Source: Comamonadaceae bacterium OS-1
GTDB lineage: Bacteria > Pseudomonadota > Gammaproteobacteria > Burkholderiales > Burkholderiaceae_C
Direction: 5' to 3'
DNA length: 64,000 nt
Assembly: GCA_027923965.1 (NCBI GenBank)
Contig: AP026969.1
Span: 806,001-870,000, forward strand
The stretch's first letter is position 1. Each line of letters begins with the position of its first letter. The translations under genes and the position numbers were made by a program. This document shows, in pieces, positions 25,120 to 33,877 of the stretch. The notes under the pieces were generated by a model that made no database searches, was not told the DNA's origin, and saw only the letters and a program-made list of their open reading frames with translations.

Positions 25120-27294
25120 GTGCCGCCCAACCCCCTTGCCCTGTTCCCGCTGGCCTGCCGCCGCACGCGCTGGGGGTGGGCGGGTATGTGGGTGGGTGTG
25201 GCGGCGCTGGCCCTGCTGCTGATCGCGGTGGCCGGGCAGTGGTCGGCGCGGCGCGAGGCCAGCTTCCAGGCCGACAGCATCCACCGCGCCATCGAAGTCC
25301 ATGCCCTGGCCCTGCGCGGCGCGGCGGCCCAGTACAGCTACCTGCCGTTCACGGTGGCACAGCACCCCGACGTGCTGGCCGCCCTGGCCCAGCCGCAGGA
25401 TGCCGCCGTGCAGCAGCGCGCCAACCACTACATCGAAGAGGTCAACCGCCGCGCAGGCTCGGACGCGCTGTACCTGGTCAACCCCCAGGGCAGCACCCTG
25501 GCGGCCAGCAACTGGAACACGGCGCAGAGTTTTGTCGGCCAGTCGTATGCCAACCGCCCGTATTTCAGCGACGCGCTGGCGGGCCGCAACGGCCAGTTCT
25601 ACGGCGTGGGCCAGACCACTGGCGAGCCGGGCCTGTTCTTGTCGGCACCCGTGCGCCAGGGCGGGGCGGTGGTGGGTGTGGTCACGGTCAAGGTCAGCCT
25701 GCGGGCCATCCAGGAGACCTGGGGCTCGGTGCGCGACCCGATCTTGCTGACCGACGCACGCGGCATCGTGTTCCTGGGCTCGGTGCTGCCCTGGCTGTAC
25801 CAGACCACCCGCGCCGTGGAGGGCGCAGACCTGGACTGGGTGCTGCGCCACCAGCAGTACGGCACGCACCACAGCTTCCCGCTGCTGCCCTGGACGCTGG
25901 ACCGTACGGCCAATACGGCCGATGCCCCTGGCTATCTCGTGCGCACCGCCATCGACGGCAAGCCGCGCCAGTTTCTGGCCGTGGACGAAGCCCTGCCCGA
26001 CCTGGGCTGGACGCTGACGGTTATGGCCGACGATGCAGCCGTCACCCGCGCCCGCCAACGCACCTGGATGCTGGGCCTGCTGGGCGCGGGCCTGCTGCTG
26101 CTGGGGGCCCTGTACTGGCAACTGCGCGAGCGCCGCTTTGCCGAGCAGCGCGATGCCCGCCGCCAGCTGGAGGTGCGGGTGCGCGAACGCACCGCCGAGC
26201 TGGACGAAGCCCACGCCTTTCGCAAAGCCATGGAAGACTCGCTGGTGGTGGGCATGCGCGCCCGCGACCTGGACGGCCACATCATCTACGTCAACCCCGC
26301 CCTGTGCGCCATGACCGGCTACCGCGCCGACGAGCTGCTGGGCCGCCTGCCGCCATACCCCTACTGGCACCCGGACGACGTGGAACAGCACTGGCACAAC
26401 AATGACGCCACCATGAGCGGCCAGGCCGCGCTGTCGGGCTTCGAATCCCGCGTGCGCCACCGCGACGGGCACGACGTGCTCACCATGGTCTACACCGCCC
26501 GCCTCATCGACGCCCAGGGCCGGCACAGCGGCTGGATGAGCACGGTGGTGGACATCACCGAGCAAAAACGCAGCGCCCTGCGCCAGCGCCAGCACGACGA
26601 GCAACTGCAGCACGCCCAGCGCCTGGCCAGCCTGGGCGAAATGGCCTCCACCCTGGCCCACGAGCTGAACCAGCCCCTGGCCGCCCTGAGCAACTTCGCC
26701 AGCGCCGCCAAGGCCTTTGCCGCACAGGGCCAGCAAGAGCTGCTGGCCAGCAGCCTGGATGAAACCACCGCCCAGGCCCAGCGCGCCGCCGAAATCGTGC
26801 GCCGCATCCGCGGCTTCGTGCGCCAGCGCACCGCCGGGCAGGAGGATTGCGCCGTCCATGCGCTGGTAGCCAACGTGCTGGCCCTGCTGCAAGGCGAAAT
26901 GCGCCAACAGCAAGCCCGCGCCGTGGTGCGCGTACCGGCGGGCTTGCCCCCCGTGCGCGGCGACCGCGTGCTGCTGGAGCAGGTGCTGCTCAACCTGGTG
27001 CTCAACGGCCTGCAAGCCATGCAGGCCACGCCGCTGGAGCGCCGTGTGGTGGAGATCGACGCAGCCCTGGCCGCTGGCCGCCTGCACATCCAGGTGGCCG
27101 ACCGGGGCCCCGGCATCCCCGCCGAGTTGGCCGAGCAGGTGTTTGCCCCCTTCTTCACCACCAAGCCCGACGGCCTGGGCCTGGGCCTGAACATCTGCCG
27201 CACGATTGTGGAGAGCCACCGGGGGCGGTTTACGTTTGCGGACCGGGTGGGTGGGGGGACGGTGTTTACGGTGGAGTTGGAGGTCTCCGCGTGA
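25120..27294 (+). CDS. DctB-like sensor histidine kinase
   Basis: About 724 residues from GTG 25120; the true start is uncertain, since the frame opens earlier inside a repeat. A basic stretch and a membrane helix (WVGVAALALLLIAVAG) are followed by a periplasmic Cache sensor (YLVNPQGSTLAASNW; YANRPYFSDAL), a second helix, a PAS domain (GHIIYVNPALCAMTGY), HisKA with His in STLAHELNQPLAAL, and HATPase (NLVLNGLQAM, DRGPGIPAEL, GLGLGLNICRTIVES). This architecture senses dicarboxylates. The likely partner is the FixJ-type regulator at 29525, with the kgtP-like transporter gene next to it. Confidence 0.88.
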   Translation: MPPNPLALFPLACRRTRWGWAGMWVGVAALALLLIAVAGQWSARREASFQADSIHRAIEVHALALRGAAAQYSYLPFTVAQHPDVLAALAQPQDAAVQQRANHYIEEVNRRAGSDALYLVNPQGSTLAASNWNTAQSFVGQSYANRPYFSDALAGRNGQFYGVGQTTGEPGLFLSAPVRQGGAVVGVVTVKVSLRAIQETWGSVRDPILLTDARGIVFLGSVLPWLYQTTRAVEGADLDWVLRHQQYGTHHSFPLLPWTLDRTANTADAPGYLVRTAIDGKPRQFLAVDEALPDLGWTLTVMADDAAVTRARQRTWMLGLLGAGLLLLGALYWQLRERRFAEQRDARRQLEVRVRERTAELDEAHAFRKAMEDSLVVGMRARDLDGHIIYVNPALCAMTGYRADELLGRLPPYPYWHPDDVEQHWHNNDATMSGQAALSGFESRVRHRDGHDVLTMVYTARLIDAQGRHSGWMSTVVDITEQKRSALRQRQHDEQLQHAQRLASLGEMASTLAHELNQPLAALSNFASAAKAFAAQGQQELLASSLDETTAQAQRAAEIVRRIRGFVRQRTAGQEDCAVHALVANVLALLQGEMRQQQARAVVRVPAGLPPVRGDRVLLEQVLLNLVLNGLQAMQATPLERRVVEIDAALAAGRLHIQVADRGPGIPAELAEQVFAPFFTTKPDGLGLGLNICRTIVESHRGRFTFADRVGGGTVFTVELEVSA

Positions 27295-27391
27295 GTGTTC
27301 TTCTGGTGGGCGGTTCAGTCTGCCCAACCGTCTTTAGCAAGTTCTTAAACCCAACAGCTTCCACGAATCCCGAGACGGTTCACATGGAAAA

Positions 27392-27451
27392 TTTGGTATG
27401 TTTTTGATAGCTACTCGCGCTTGATCTAAAAGCTCTAGGGTGCTATTTGGT
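27392..27451 (-). repeat. Dispersed intergenic repeat, copy 6 (reversed)
   Basis: Read on the minus strand: AAATAGCACCCTAGAGC, then CGAGTAGCTATCAAAAAC. The only copy in opposite orientation. It lies between the histidine kinase and the converging HEPN gene. Confidence 0.75.
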
Positions 27452-27868
27452 CGTTAATGTTTGCACGTCGGTAATCAGCCCCTGGACCAAACCACACATC
27501 TCGCTCACGGTGGACTCCTCCACCTCCAGGTAGCCTTCGTATTCCGCCAGGTTGCGTTTTTGGTGGGCCGTGTCCAGCACACGCCAGCGGTTGGCGGGCC
27601 AACCCACGGTATGCGTCAGGCACTGAAAGACAGCGTAACGGTTTTCACTTCGGTATCCGTGCCAGCGCAAGGCCGCCAAGGCAGCGGCGTGGGCTGCGTT
27701 GTAGGCGCTGGTAAAGCGGCCTTCCAGCGACAAGCTGCTCAGTTTGGCATCGCTCAGACGGGTCTGGGCCATGGCCAGCATGCGGGTGACCTCCTGGATG
27801 TTACGCGGCTCGGCTTTGAGTTGGCCGATGCGCACCAGGTTGTCCAGTTCAGGCAGGCCCATGGGCAT
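27443..27868 (-). CDS. HEPN-like protein, probable toxin partner
   Basis: A 141-residue all-helical protein. The core LEGRFTSAYNAAHAAALAALRWHGY and WRVLDTAHQKRNLAEYEG resembles HEPN-domain proteins encoded with MNT-type nucleotidyltransferases. Basic and His residues (R, H and KRN) could form the RNase site, but I do not see the classical R-x4-6-H in a canonical position, so activity is uncertain. Its start overlaps the end of the nucleotidyltransferase gene by 20 bp, a typical coupled toxin-antitoxin arrangement. Confidence 0.72.
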   Translation of the reverse strand: MPMGLPELDNLVRIGQLKAEPRNIQEVTRMLAMAQTRLSDAKLSSLSLEGRFTSAYNAAHAAALAALRWHGYRSENRYAVFQCLTHTVGWPANRWRVLDTAHQKRNLAEYEGYLEVEESTVSEMCGLVQGLITDVQTLTTK

Positions 27869-28430
27869 CTCCTATCAATGGCAGTGTGGGTTGCGACAAC
27901 ACCCGGTTGACAAACGAGTCTGGCTCGGCGCGGCGGCGCGCGAACTCTTGGAGTGAATAGCAGCTTGGGTTGATTTTTCGGCCCAATTGCGCCTCGGCGG
28001 GCTCCAAGGTGGCCAAGACCTGGCTCAGCAGCAAATCCTTGCCCACCAGCATCACGTCGATGTCGCTGCGGGCGGTGTCGGTTTGCTTGGCAACGGAGCC
28101 ATAGACCCAGGCGGATACCAGGCCGGGCTGCAAGGTCTGCAAGGCAGTGCGCAACACCGGCACGGTGCCCAGTGTTTTGCGGGTCAAGGCGACCAATTCC
28201 GCGTAGACGGGGGATTGGGGGTTGGCCTGGAACCGGCGCAGGTTGCCCACCGCTTGTGCATCGACCAGACCCGCCTTGGCCAGGCGGTTGAGCTCCCGCT
28301 GCAAGGATGCGCTGCCCAGGCCGGTCAGGCGGCGTAGCTCGTTGAGGTGGTAGCCACGGTCCGGTTGACCAAACAGCCACACATAGAGGCGCGATTGGCT
28401 TTCGGTGAACAGTGCGGCTGCAATAGACAT
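27849..28430 (-). CDS. Nucleotidyltransferase (MNT-type) with N-terminal winged helix
   Basis: About 193 residues from the ATG at 28430 (MSIAAALFTESQSRLYVWLFGQP). Residues about 8-75 form a winged HTH (HLNELRRLTGLGSASLQRELNRLAKAGLV). Then comes the NTase active site GSVAKQTDTARSDIDVMLVG, with GS and D-x-D. MNT proteins neutralise HEPN toxins, in known cases by adenylylating them. The HTH suggests autoregulation at the palindrome over its own start. The gene and its HEPN partner separate a kinase and its regulator. Confidence 0.85.
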   Translation of the reverse strand: MSIAAALFTESQSRLYVWLFGQPDRGYHLNELRRLTGLGSASLQRELNRLAKAGLVDAQAVGNLRRFQANPQSPVYAELVALTRKTLGTVPVLRTALQTLQPGLVSAWVYGSVAKQTDTARSDIDVMLVGKDLLLSQVLATLEPAEAQLGRKINPSCYSLQEFARRRAEPDSFVNRVLSQPTLPLIGDAHGPA

Positions 28431-28445
28431 GCTAAATATTAGCAT
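28429..28445. promoter_or_regulatory. Palindrome at the nucleotidyltransferase start (likely operator)
   Basis: ATGCTAA-ATA-TTAGCAT: perfect 7-bp arms and a 3-base centre. Its left edge overlaps the start codon of the nucleotidyltransferase gene, so binding would block its expression. It is a natural site for the protein's own winged helix. Confidence 0.65.
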
Positions 28446-28544
28446 GAGTAGGCTATTTATTGGCACGATTTCAGCCGTACTCATGGTCGTACTTCATTTC
28501 TTGCCTGCGTCTCGGTTGGTCTTCGCGGAGTCCATTCTCCGCTT

Positions 28545-28878
28545 TCTGCCCCCCGTGTGGGGCGACCGCGTGCTGCTGAACTTGGTGCTGAACAGCCTAC
28601 AGGCGATGCAGGCCACGCCGTTGGAGCGCCGGGAGGTGGAGATCGACGCGGCGCTGGCTGGTGGCCGCCTGCGCATTTCGGTGGCCAACCGGGGCCCCGG
28701 CATCGCCGCCGAGTTGGCCGAGTAGGTATTTGCACCGTTCTTCACCATCTAGCCCGATGGCCTGGGGTTGGGTCTGAACATCTGCCGCACGATCGTCGAA
28801 AGCCGCCAGGGGCGGTCTATGTTTGCGGACCGGGTGGGTGGACAGTGTTTATGTTGGAGTTGGAGGTTTGTGGGTGAA
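28545..28878 (+). pseudogene. Decayed copy of a histidine kinase 3' end
   Basis: This segment parallels the last 340 bp of the kinase gene at 25120-27294. It gives LQAMQATPLERREVEIDAAL, NRGPGIAAELAE and GLGLNICRTIVES, all with the same order and spacing, except for a 15-bp gap after the N-box leucines. Two in-frame stops (GAG-TAG where the intact gene has GAGCAG; ATC-TAG for ACCAAG) and a loss near the end make it non-functional. It has no start and no upstream kinase part. It looks like the remnant of a tandem paralogue or of a duplication linked to the toxin-antitoxin insertion. Confidence 0.85.
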
Positions 28879-29079
28879 GGTTTTTTTAGTGACTCAATGT
28901 TCTCGACCGGCTTTGGCAAAGTGTTCGTGCAGCCTGTGGGAAGCTGCTTTGTCTCCGTCTAGCTCCGCGAAATCGAGCCCGTACAACTGTGGGTAGACAG
29001 GCTGATAGGATGGCTGCAAACGGCCAAAAGTGGACGTAAGCCCAGGCACTATCAATACTCGCCGAAGGTCAATGTACTT

Positions 29080-29367
29080 ATGCGTAGAGGCTCGCAAATT
29101 GTGTTGTGTTCGATGCCGTTTTTCCTAACGTTTGGAGGTTGGAAACTTGCGGTTTTCGCTAATGTGGCCCTCGGTTGTTCCTCCATTGGCAAGGACCCAA
29201 AACCTTGCATCGTTGAAGGACTCGACGTTATGCCGCTCCTTTCGCCAGTTGCTTGGTGGGGGATGCTTCTATGGATGCCTGGTCTGGTCGTTTCCTTGCT
29301 ATTGCTTGGTCGGGTTCTTGCCAAAGAGTTGCCTCCACCATGGGGTGATAAGTCGCAAAAAGGGTAG
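29080..29367 (+). CDS. Small hypothetical membrane protein
   Basis: A 95-residue protein with two hydrophobic segments (LCSMPFFLTFGGWKLAVFANVALG and WWGMLLWMPGLVVSLLLLGRVLA) joined by a loop with two cysteines and KDPKPC. No family is recognised. The surrounding 28.9-29.5 kb has clearly lower GC than the neighbours, so it may be foreign. ATG at 29080 has no strong ribosome binding site. Confidence 0.5.
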   Translation: MRRGSQIVLCSMPFFLTFGGWKLAVFANVALGCSSIGKDPKPCIVEGLDVMPLLSPVAWWGMLLWMPGLVVSLLLLGRVLAKELPPPWGDKSQKG

Positions 29368-29524
29368 ACACCTCAGCATGAGGCCAAAAGATGGCTGTTG
29401 CAGGTCCCCTAGGCGTCACCCGCCGAACCTCCGCTTTGGGCCAAAACAGACATTCAAATTTCCCTCAAGCAGACACGATGCCTGCCTTTGGCTCCATGGA
29501 CTCCATTCCCCGCTTTTCACCCCT

Positions 29525-30145
29525 ATGAACCCCACCCCACTCCCCCAAAACCTCTACGTCGTGGACGACGACGAAGCCGTGCGCCGCTCTCTGGGCTTGC
29601 TGCTGCTGTCGCGCGGCCATGCGGTGCAGGCTTTCGCTTCGGGCGAGGCGTTTCTGGCCGGGGCCGATGTGCAGCGGCCGGGCTGCGCCATCCTGGATCT
29701 GCGCCTGGGCGGGATGAGCGGGCTGCAGGTGTTTGAGGCGCTGCGGGCACAGGGCAGCCCGCTGGTGGTGCTGTTTTTGTCGGGCCACGGCGACATTCCC
29801 ATGGCGGTGGAGGCGGTGCAGCACGGTGCCTTTGGCTGGCTGGAAAAGCCCTGCAACGACGTGCGCCTGCTGGCCACCATCGCCCACGCGCTGGACAAGT
29901 CTGCCAGCATCGCCGCCCAGCTACACGCCCGGCAGGCCGCGCAGGCGCTGTGGGCCCGGCTGACCCCGCGCGAGATGCAGGTGGCCCGGCTGGTGGCCGA
30001 GGGCAAGCCCAACAAGCGCATCGCCCTGGACCTGGCCCCGCTGGAGCAACGCACGGTGGAGACGCACCGCGCCCATGTGTTTGCCAAGCTGGGCCTGTCG
30101 AACAGCCACGAGCTGGAGCGCTTTTTGCGCGAAAACGGCATTTAG
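29525..30145 (+). CDS. FixJ-type response regulator
   Basis: A 206-residue protein from the ATG at 29525 ([21 protein letters not shown]); the longer upstream frame is not conserved. Receiver with phospho-acceptor Asp58 ([13 protein letters not shown]) and Lys in LEKPCNDVR, followed by a LuxR-type HTH ([20 protein letters not shown]). Together with the DctB-like kinase it would form a dicarboxylate-sensing pair. The next gene, 150 bp downstream, is a KgtP-type transporter, with two overlapping palindromes between them. Confidence 0.9.
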   Translation: MNPTPLPQNLYVVDDDEAVRRSLGLLLLSRGHAVQAFASGEAFLAGADVQRPGCAILDLRLGGMSGLQVFEALRAQGSPLVVLFLSGHGDIPMAVEAVQHGAFGWLEKPCNDVRLLATIAHALDKSASIAAQLHARQAAQALWARLTPREMQVARLVAEGKPNKRIALDLAPLEQRTVETHRAHVFAKLGLSNSHELERFLRENGI

Positions 30146-30156
30146 CGCACTCTAGG

Positions 30157-30174
30157 GTTTACCCCTGCGTAAAC
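30157..30174. promoter_or_regulatory. Palindrome upstream of kgtP-like gene
   Basis: GTTTAC-CCCTGC-GTAAAC, a perfect inverted repeat with six-base spacer, 12 bp after the regulator stop and about 120 bp before the transporter start. Confidence 0.6.
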
Positions 30175-30181
30175 CTACGCA
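30166..30181. promoter_or_regulatory. Second, overlapping palindrome upstream of kgtP-like gene
   Basis: TGCGTA-AACC-TACGCA, a perfect inverted repeat that shares nine bases with the previous one. Two overlapping dimer sites suggest cooperative or alternative binding by the FixJ-type regulator. Confidence 0.55.
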
Positions 30182-30294
30182 GCGGGCGCAGCGCAAAGCT
30201 ACGGACGACAGCCGCCGCACCGCGCCCCACACTTGTCGCCAGGTTCAAACGGCCCCCATGGAAGGGGCCGTGGCCAGAGACAAGGACACTTTCC

Positions 30295-31617
30295 ATGAGC
30301 GCCATCCCTATCCCGAGCGGCTCCGCCGCCACCCCCATGCCCTACAGCTTCGAAGAAAAGCGCAGGCGCATTTTTGCCATCGTGGCGGCCTCGTCCGGCA
30401 ACCTGGTGGAGTGGTTCGACTTCTACATCTACGCGTTTTGCGCCATCTACTTTGCGCCCGCGTTCTTCCCCAAGTCAGACCCTACGGCCCAGTTGCTCAA
30501 CACCGCCGGGGTGTTTGCCGCAGGCTTTTTGATGCGCCCCATCGGCGGCTGGCTGTTTGGCCGCCTGGCGGATCGCAAGGGCCGCAAGACCTCGATGGTG
30601 GTGTCGGTGGTGATGATGTGCGCGGGCTCGCTGCTTATCGCCTGCCTGCCCACTTACGCCAGCATCGGGGCCCTGGCACCGGTGCTGCTGCTCACGGCGC
30701 GGTTGCTGCAAGGCCTGTCGGTGGGGGGCGAGTACGGCACCACCGCCACCTACATGAGCGAGGTGGCGATGCGCGGCCAGCGCGGCTTTTTCTCGTCGTT
30801 CCAGTACGTCACGCTGATTGGCGGGCAGCTGCTGGCGGTGCTGGTGGTGGTGGTGTTGCAGCAGTTTCTGGACGAGGCCGAGCTCAAAAGCTGGGGCTGG
30901 CGCATCCCCTTCGTGCTGGGCGCTTGCACTGCCGTGGTGGCATTGATGCTGCGCCGCACCCTGCACGAGACCACTACCGCCCAGTCCCGCAGCGCCAAGG
31001 GCGCAGGCAGCGTGGCCGAGTTGGTCAAGAACCACAAGCGCGCGCTGCTGGTGGTGCTGGGCTACACCGCGGGCGGCTCGCTGATCTTCTACACCTTCAC
31101 CACCTACATGCAAAAGTACCTGGTCAACTCGGCCGGCATGTCGATCAAGACCGCCAGCAATGTGATGACGGCCTGCCTGTTTCTCTACATGTGCATGCAG
31201 CCGGTGTTTGGTGCCCTGTCGGACCGCATCGGGCGGCGCAACAACATGCTGCTGTTTGGCGGCCTGGGCATGCTGATGGTGGTGCCCATCATGAGCACGC
31301 TGCAAAGCGTGACCAGCCCGCTGTTGGCCGGTGTGCTGATCACCATCGCCCTGGCGGTGGTGAGCTTCTACACCTCGGTGGGTGGCATCGTGAAAGCCGA
31401 GATGTTTCCGCCCGAAGTGCGCGCACTCGGCGTGGGCCTGTCGTACGCCGTGGGCAATGCCATTTTTGGTGGCAGCGCCGAGTACGTGGCCCTGGGCCTG
31501 AAGTCCATGGGCTTTGAATCGTACTTTTACTGGTACGTCACCGGCATGATGGTGCTGGCCTTTGCCGTGAGCTTTTTGCTGCCGCGCCAAGCCACGTATT
31601 TGCACGATGATCATTGA
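30295..31617 (+). CDS. kgtP: KgtP-type MFS dicarboxylate:proton symporter
   Basis: A 440-residue protein with 12 predicted membrane helices; AAGGA before ATG 30295. Stretches such as [57 protein letters not shown] and [18 protein letters not shown] follow E. coli KgtP, the alpha-ketoglutarate permease, very closely. In pseudomonads a related kinase-regulator pair controls alpha-ketoglutarate uptake, so the neighbouring kinase and regulator fit. The gene ends five bases before repeat copy 7. Confidence 0.93.
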   Translation: MSAIPIPSGSAATPMPYSFEEKRRRIFAIVAASSGNLVEWFDFYIYAFCAIYFAPAFFPKSDPTAQLLNTAGVFAAGFLMRPIGGWLFGRLADRKGRKTSMVVSVVMMCAGSLLIACLPTYASIGALAPVLLLTARLLQGLSVGGEYGTTATYMSEVAMRGQRGFFSSFQYVTLIGGQLLAVLVVVVLQQFLDEAELKSWGWRIPFVLGACTAVVALMLRRTLHETTTAQSRSAKGAGSVAELVKNHKRALLVVLGYTAGGSLIFYTFTTYMQKYLVNSAGMSIKTASNVMTACLFLYMCMQPVFGALSDRIGRRNNMLLFGGLGMLMVVPIMSTLQSVTSPLLAGVLITIALAVVSFYTSVGGIVKAEMFPPEVRALGVGLSYAVGNAIFGGSAEYVALGLKSMGFESYFYWYVTGMMVLAFAVSFLLPRQATYLHDDH

Positions 31618-31621
31618 GGGT

Positions 31622-31677
31622 GAAATAGGCTGCCCGTGCTCATCTGGTAAGCACAAGCAGCTATGAAAAAAGGAGTA
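31622..31677 (+). repeat. Dispersed intergenic repeat, copy 7
   Basis: CGTGCTCATCTGGTAAGCAC, then AAGCAGCTATGAAAAAAGGA. It fills the gap between the converging kgtP and LysR genes. Confidence 0.88.
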
Positions 31678-31688
31678 TGAGCAGGAGT

Positions 31689-32591
31689 CTACGCCGGGGC
31701 CGCAAAGTAGCTGCCCAGCACCTCCAGCGCATGCCGCACCTTGGCCGGTTGCTCGCCGCGCCGGGGGGTGACGGCATACACCGGCAGGTCGGCCATGCGC
31801 CAGTCGGGCAGCACGGGGACCAGGCGGCCATCGGCCAGGGCCTGGAAGTCCTCCGTCCGCACGGCCATGCAGATGCCCCAACCCGCCAGGCACAGCGCGT
31901 GCAGGGCCGACACCTGGGTGGCCTGCACCCGGCCTTCGAGCTGTACCGTCTGCCGCGCGCCACCGGGGCCCAACAATTCCAGCGTGTCGAAAGTGGTGTG
32001 GGCCGAGCCGCTGCCCAGCCATGCATGCTGCAGCAGGTCTTGCGGCTGTGCGGGCCAGCCGTGCTCGGCCAGGTAGCTGGGTGCTGCGCACAGCCTGCGC
32101 TCCATGCTGCCCAGCTTGCGCGCTACCAGGCTGGAGTTGGCCAGGCTGCCCACGCGCAGGGCAATGTCCACCCGCGCCTCTATCAGGTCGATCACCGCGT
32201 CGTCCAGCAGCAGTTGCAGCCTTAACTTCGGGTAGCTGCGCAGCGGCTGCAGGGCCACGGCCAGCAGGCTGGCAAAGCCGATGGGCGCGGCCAGGCGCAG
32301 CTCGCCCTCGGGCTCGTCGCGCAACCGGGTCAGCGCCTGCTCGGCCGCACGCGCTGCCGCCACCATGGCCGCGCAGCCCACGTGGTAGCGGGCCCCGGCC
32401 TCGGTTAGCGTGAGCTTGCGGGTGGAGCGGTGCAGCAGCGCCAGACCGAGCGACTTTTCCAATTGGCGCAAATGCTGGCTCACCGCCGACGGGGTCATTC
32501 CGAGCCGTTGCGCCGCCGCCGTCAGCGAGCCCGCCGCCACCACCTCGGCAAACACCGCCATGCGTTTGAGCTGGTCTGTGGGGTTATTCAT
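31689..32591 (-). CDS. LysR-type regulator
   Basis: A 300-residue protein. The HTH is FAEVVAAGSLTAAAQRLGMTP through SAVSQHLRQLEKSLGLALLHRS, followed by an effector domain. It is divergent from the NAD(P)-binding oxidoreductase gene, about 97 bp away, which is the probable target. Confidence 0.92.
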   Translation of the reverse strand: MNNPTDQLKRMAVFAEVVAAGSLTAAAQRLGMTPSAVSQHLRQLEKSLGLALLHRSTRKLTLTEAGARYHVGCAAMVAAARAAEQALTRLRDEPEGELRLAAPIGFASLLAVALQPLRSYPKLRLQLLLDDAVIDLIEARVDIALRVGSLANSSLVARKLGSMERRLCAAPSYLAEHGWPAQPQDLLQHAWLGSGSAHTTFDTLELLGPGGARQTVQLEGRVQATQVSALHALCLAGWGICMAVRTEDFQALADGRLVPVLPDWRMADLPVYAVTPRRGEQPAKVRHALEVLGSYFAAPA

Positions 32592-32688
32592 AAGTTTTAC
32601 TTCAGAGTATTGGCGAATTTAACCATCTAGTCAGGGCTTCGTGAAGCGCAGACACTAGCGTTCTTCTTTCACACACCAGGAATTCACC

Positions 32689-33333
32689 ATGAAAATCGCA
32701 CTCATCGGCGGCACCGGCTTCGTAGGCAGCGCCGTACTTACCGAACTCCTCAGCCGCGGCCACCAGGTCACCGCGCTGGCCCGCAACCCCGCCAAGTTCA
32801 GCGCCCAGCCCGGCCTGGCCGTGGTGGCTGCCGACGTGCTGGATGCCGCCCAGGTGGCGAAGGCCGTGGCCGGTACCGATGCCGTCATCAGCGCCTACAA
32901 CCCCGGCTGGACCGAGCCGCACATCCACGACCTGTTCCTGCAAGGCAGCCAGGCGATTCTGGATGGCGTCAAAAAAGCAGCGGTGAAGCGCGTGCTGGTG
33001 GTGGGCGGTGCGGGCAGCCTGTTTGTGGCTCCCGGCGTGCAGCTGGTGGACACCCCGCCGTTCCCCGCCGAATACAAGCAGGGCGCGCTGGCCGCCCGCG
33101 AGCTGCTCAACCGCATCCAGAAAGAGACTACGCTGGACTGGACCTTCCTCTCGCCCCCCATCGCCCTGGCCCCCGGCGCACGCACCGGCCAGTACCGCGT
33201 AGGTGCCGACACCCTGCTGCCCGGCGTAGGCGAAGCCCCTGCAGGCATCAGCGTGGCCGACCTGGCCGTGGCCATGGTGGACGAGGTGGAGGTGCCCAAG
33301 CACCTCAAGAAGCGCTTTACCGTAGCGAACTGA
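32689..33333 (+). CDS. NAD(P)-binding Rossmann oxidoreductase (NmrA/YwnB-like)
   Basis: A 214-residue atypical short-chain reductase starting MKIALIGGTGFVGSAVLTEL with the GxxGxxG nucleotide loop, followed by ADVLDAAQVAKAVAGTDAVI and LDWTFLSPP. The lack of the YxxxK pair groups it with NmrA/YwnB-type proteins, which can be redox sensors or flavin/quinone reductases. It is divergent from a LysR gene. Confidence 0.87.
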   Translation: MKIALIGGTGFVGSAVLTELLSRGHQVTALARNPAKFSAQPGLAVVAADVLDAAQVAKAVAGTDAVISAYNPGWTEPHIHDLFLQGSQAILDGVKKAAVKRVLVVGGAGSLFVAPGVQLVDTPPFPAEYKQGALAARELLNRIQKETTLDWTFLSPPIALAPGARTGQYRVGADTLLPGVGEAPAGISVADLAVAMVDEVEVPKHLKKRFTVAN

Positions 33334-33400
33334 AGCCCAACCCGTCATGCCGGCGTAACACCGGTTTGCTCCAATCGCGTTTTGCATTCCACAGGCGACC

Positions 33401-33877
33401 ATGGGGCTTACCAAAACCGACAAGGCGCGTGCCGAGCTACAGCCCGGCCAGCGCAGCCTGGGCCAGCGCGAACGGGCCTTGCTGCTGCTGGCCGACGGGC
33501 GCAAGACGGCGCACGAAATGGCGGCCTACCTGGGGCACGAGGGCGAGGCTTTGGTGCTGCAGTTGCTGCGGGACGGCTACCTCGCGCACCCCGTGGTGGT
33601 GGCCGCGCCGGTGGCGGCCGACCCGTTTGACGGCAAGCGCTCCATGGCCACGACCCGCATGTTTTTGTTTGACATCTGCGAGCGCATGTTCGCCCGGCGT
33701 GCGCCCGCCCTGGCCGAAAGCTTGCGCGAAGCCCTGCGCAATGCCCGCGACCGCAGCTCCATGCTGGAGGTAGGCCACACGATACTGGCCGAGGTGGAAA
33801 GTGCCGCCGGACCCGAGCGGGCCAACGCGCTGCGGGACCGTATCGCCTTGCTGCTGCCCGAGGCTTTGGTGGCTTAA
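33401..33877 (+). CDS. Hypothetical protein
   Basis: A 158-residue, mostly helical protein (QRSLGQRERALLLLADGRKTAHEM through SMLEVGHTILAEVESAAGPERAN). I recognise it only as a type found in Burkholderiales with no known role; the N-terminal part has a helix-turn-helix-like outline. Its TAA stop overlaps the stop of the convergent gene by the shared bases TTAA at 33874-33877. Confidence 0.7.
   Translation: MGLTKTDKARAELQPGQRSLGQRERALLLLADGRKTAHEMAAYLGHEGEALVLQLLRDGYLAHPVVVAAPVAADPFDGKRSMATTRMFLFDICERMFARRAPALAESLREALRNARDRSSMLEVGHTILAEVESAAGPERANALRDRIALLLPEALVA

Noticed and set aside
25102..27327. Minus-strand open frame of 741 codons
   Set aside because: Antisense to the histidine kinase; no family pattern.
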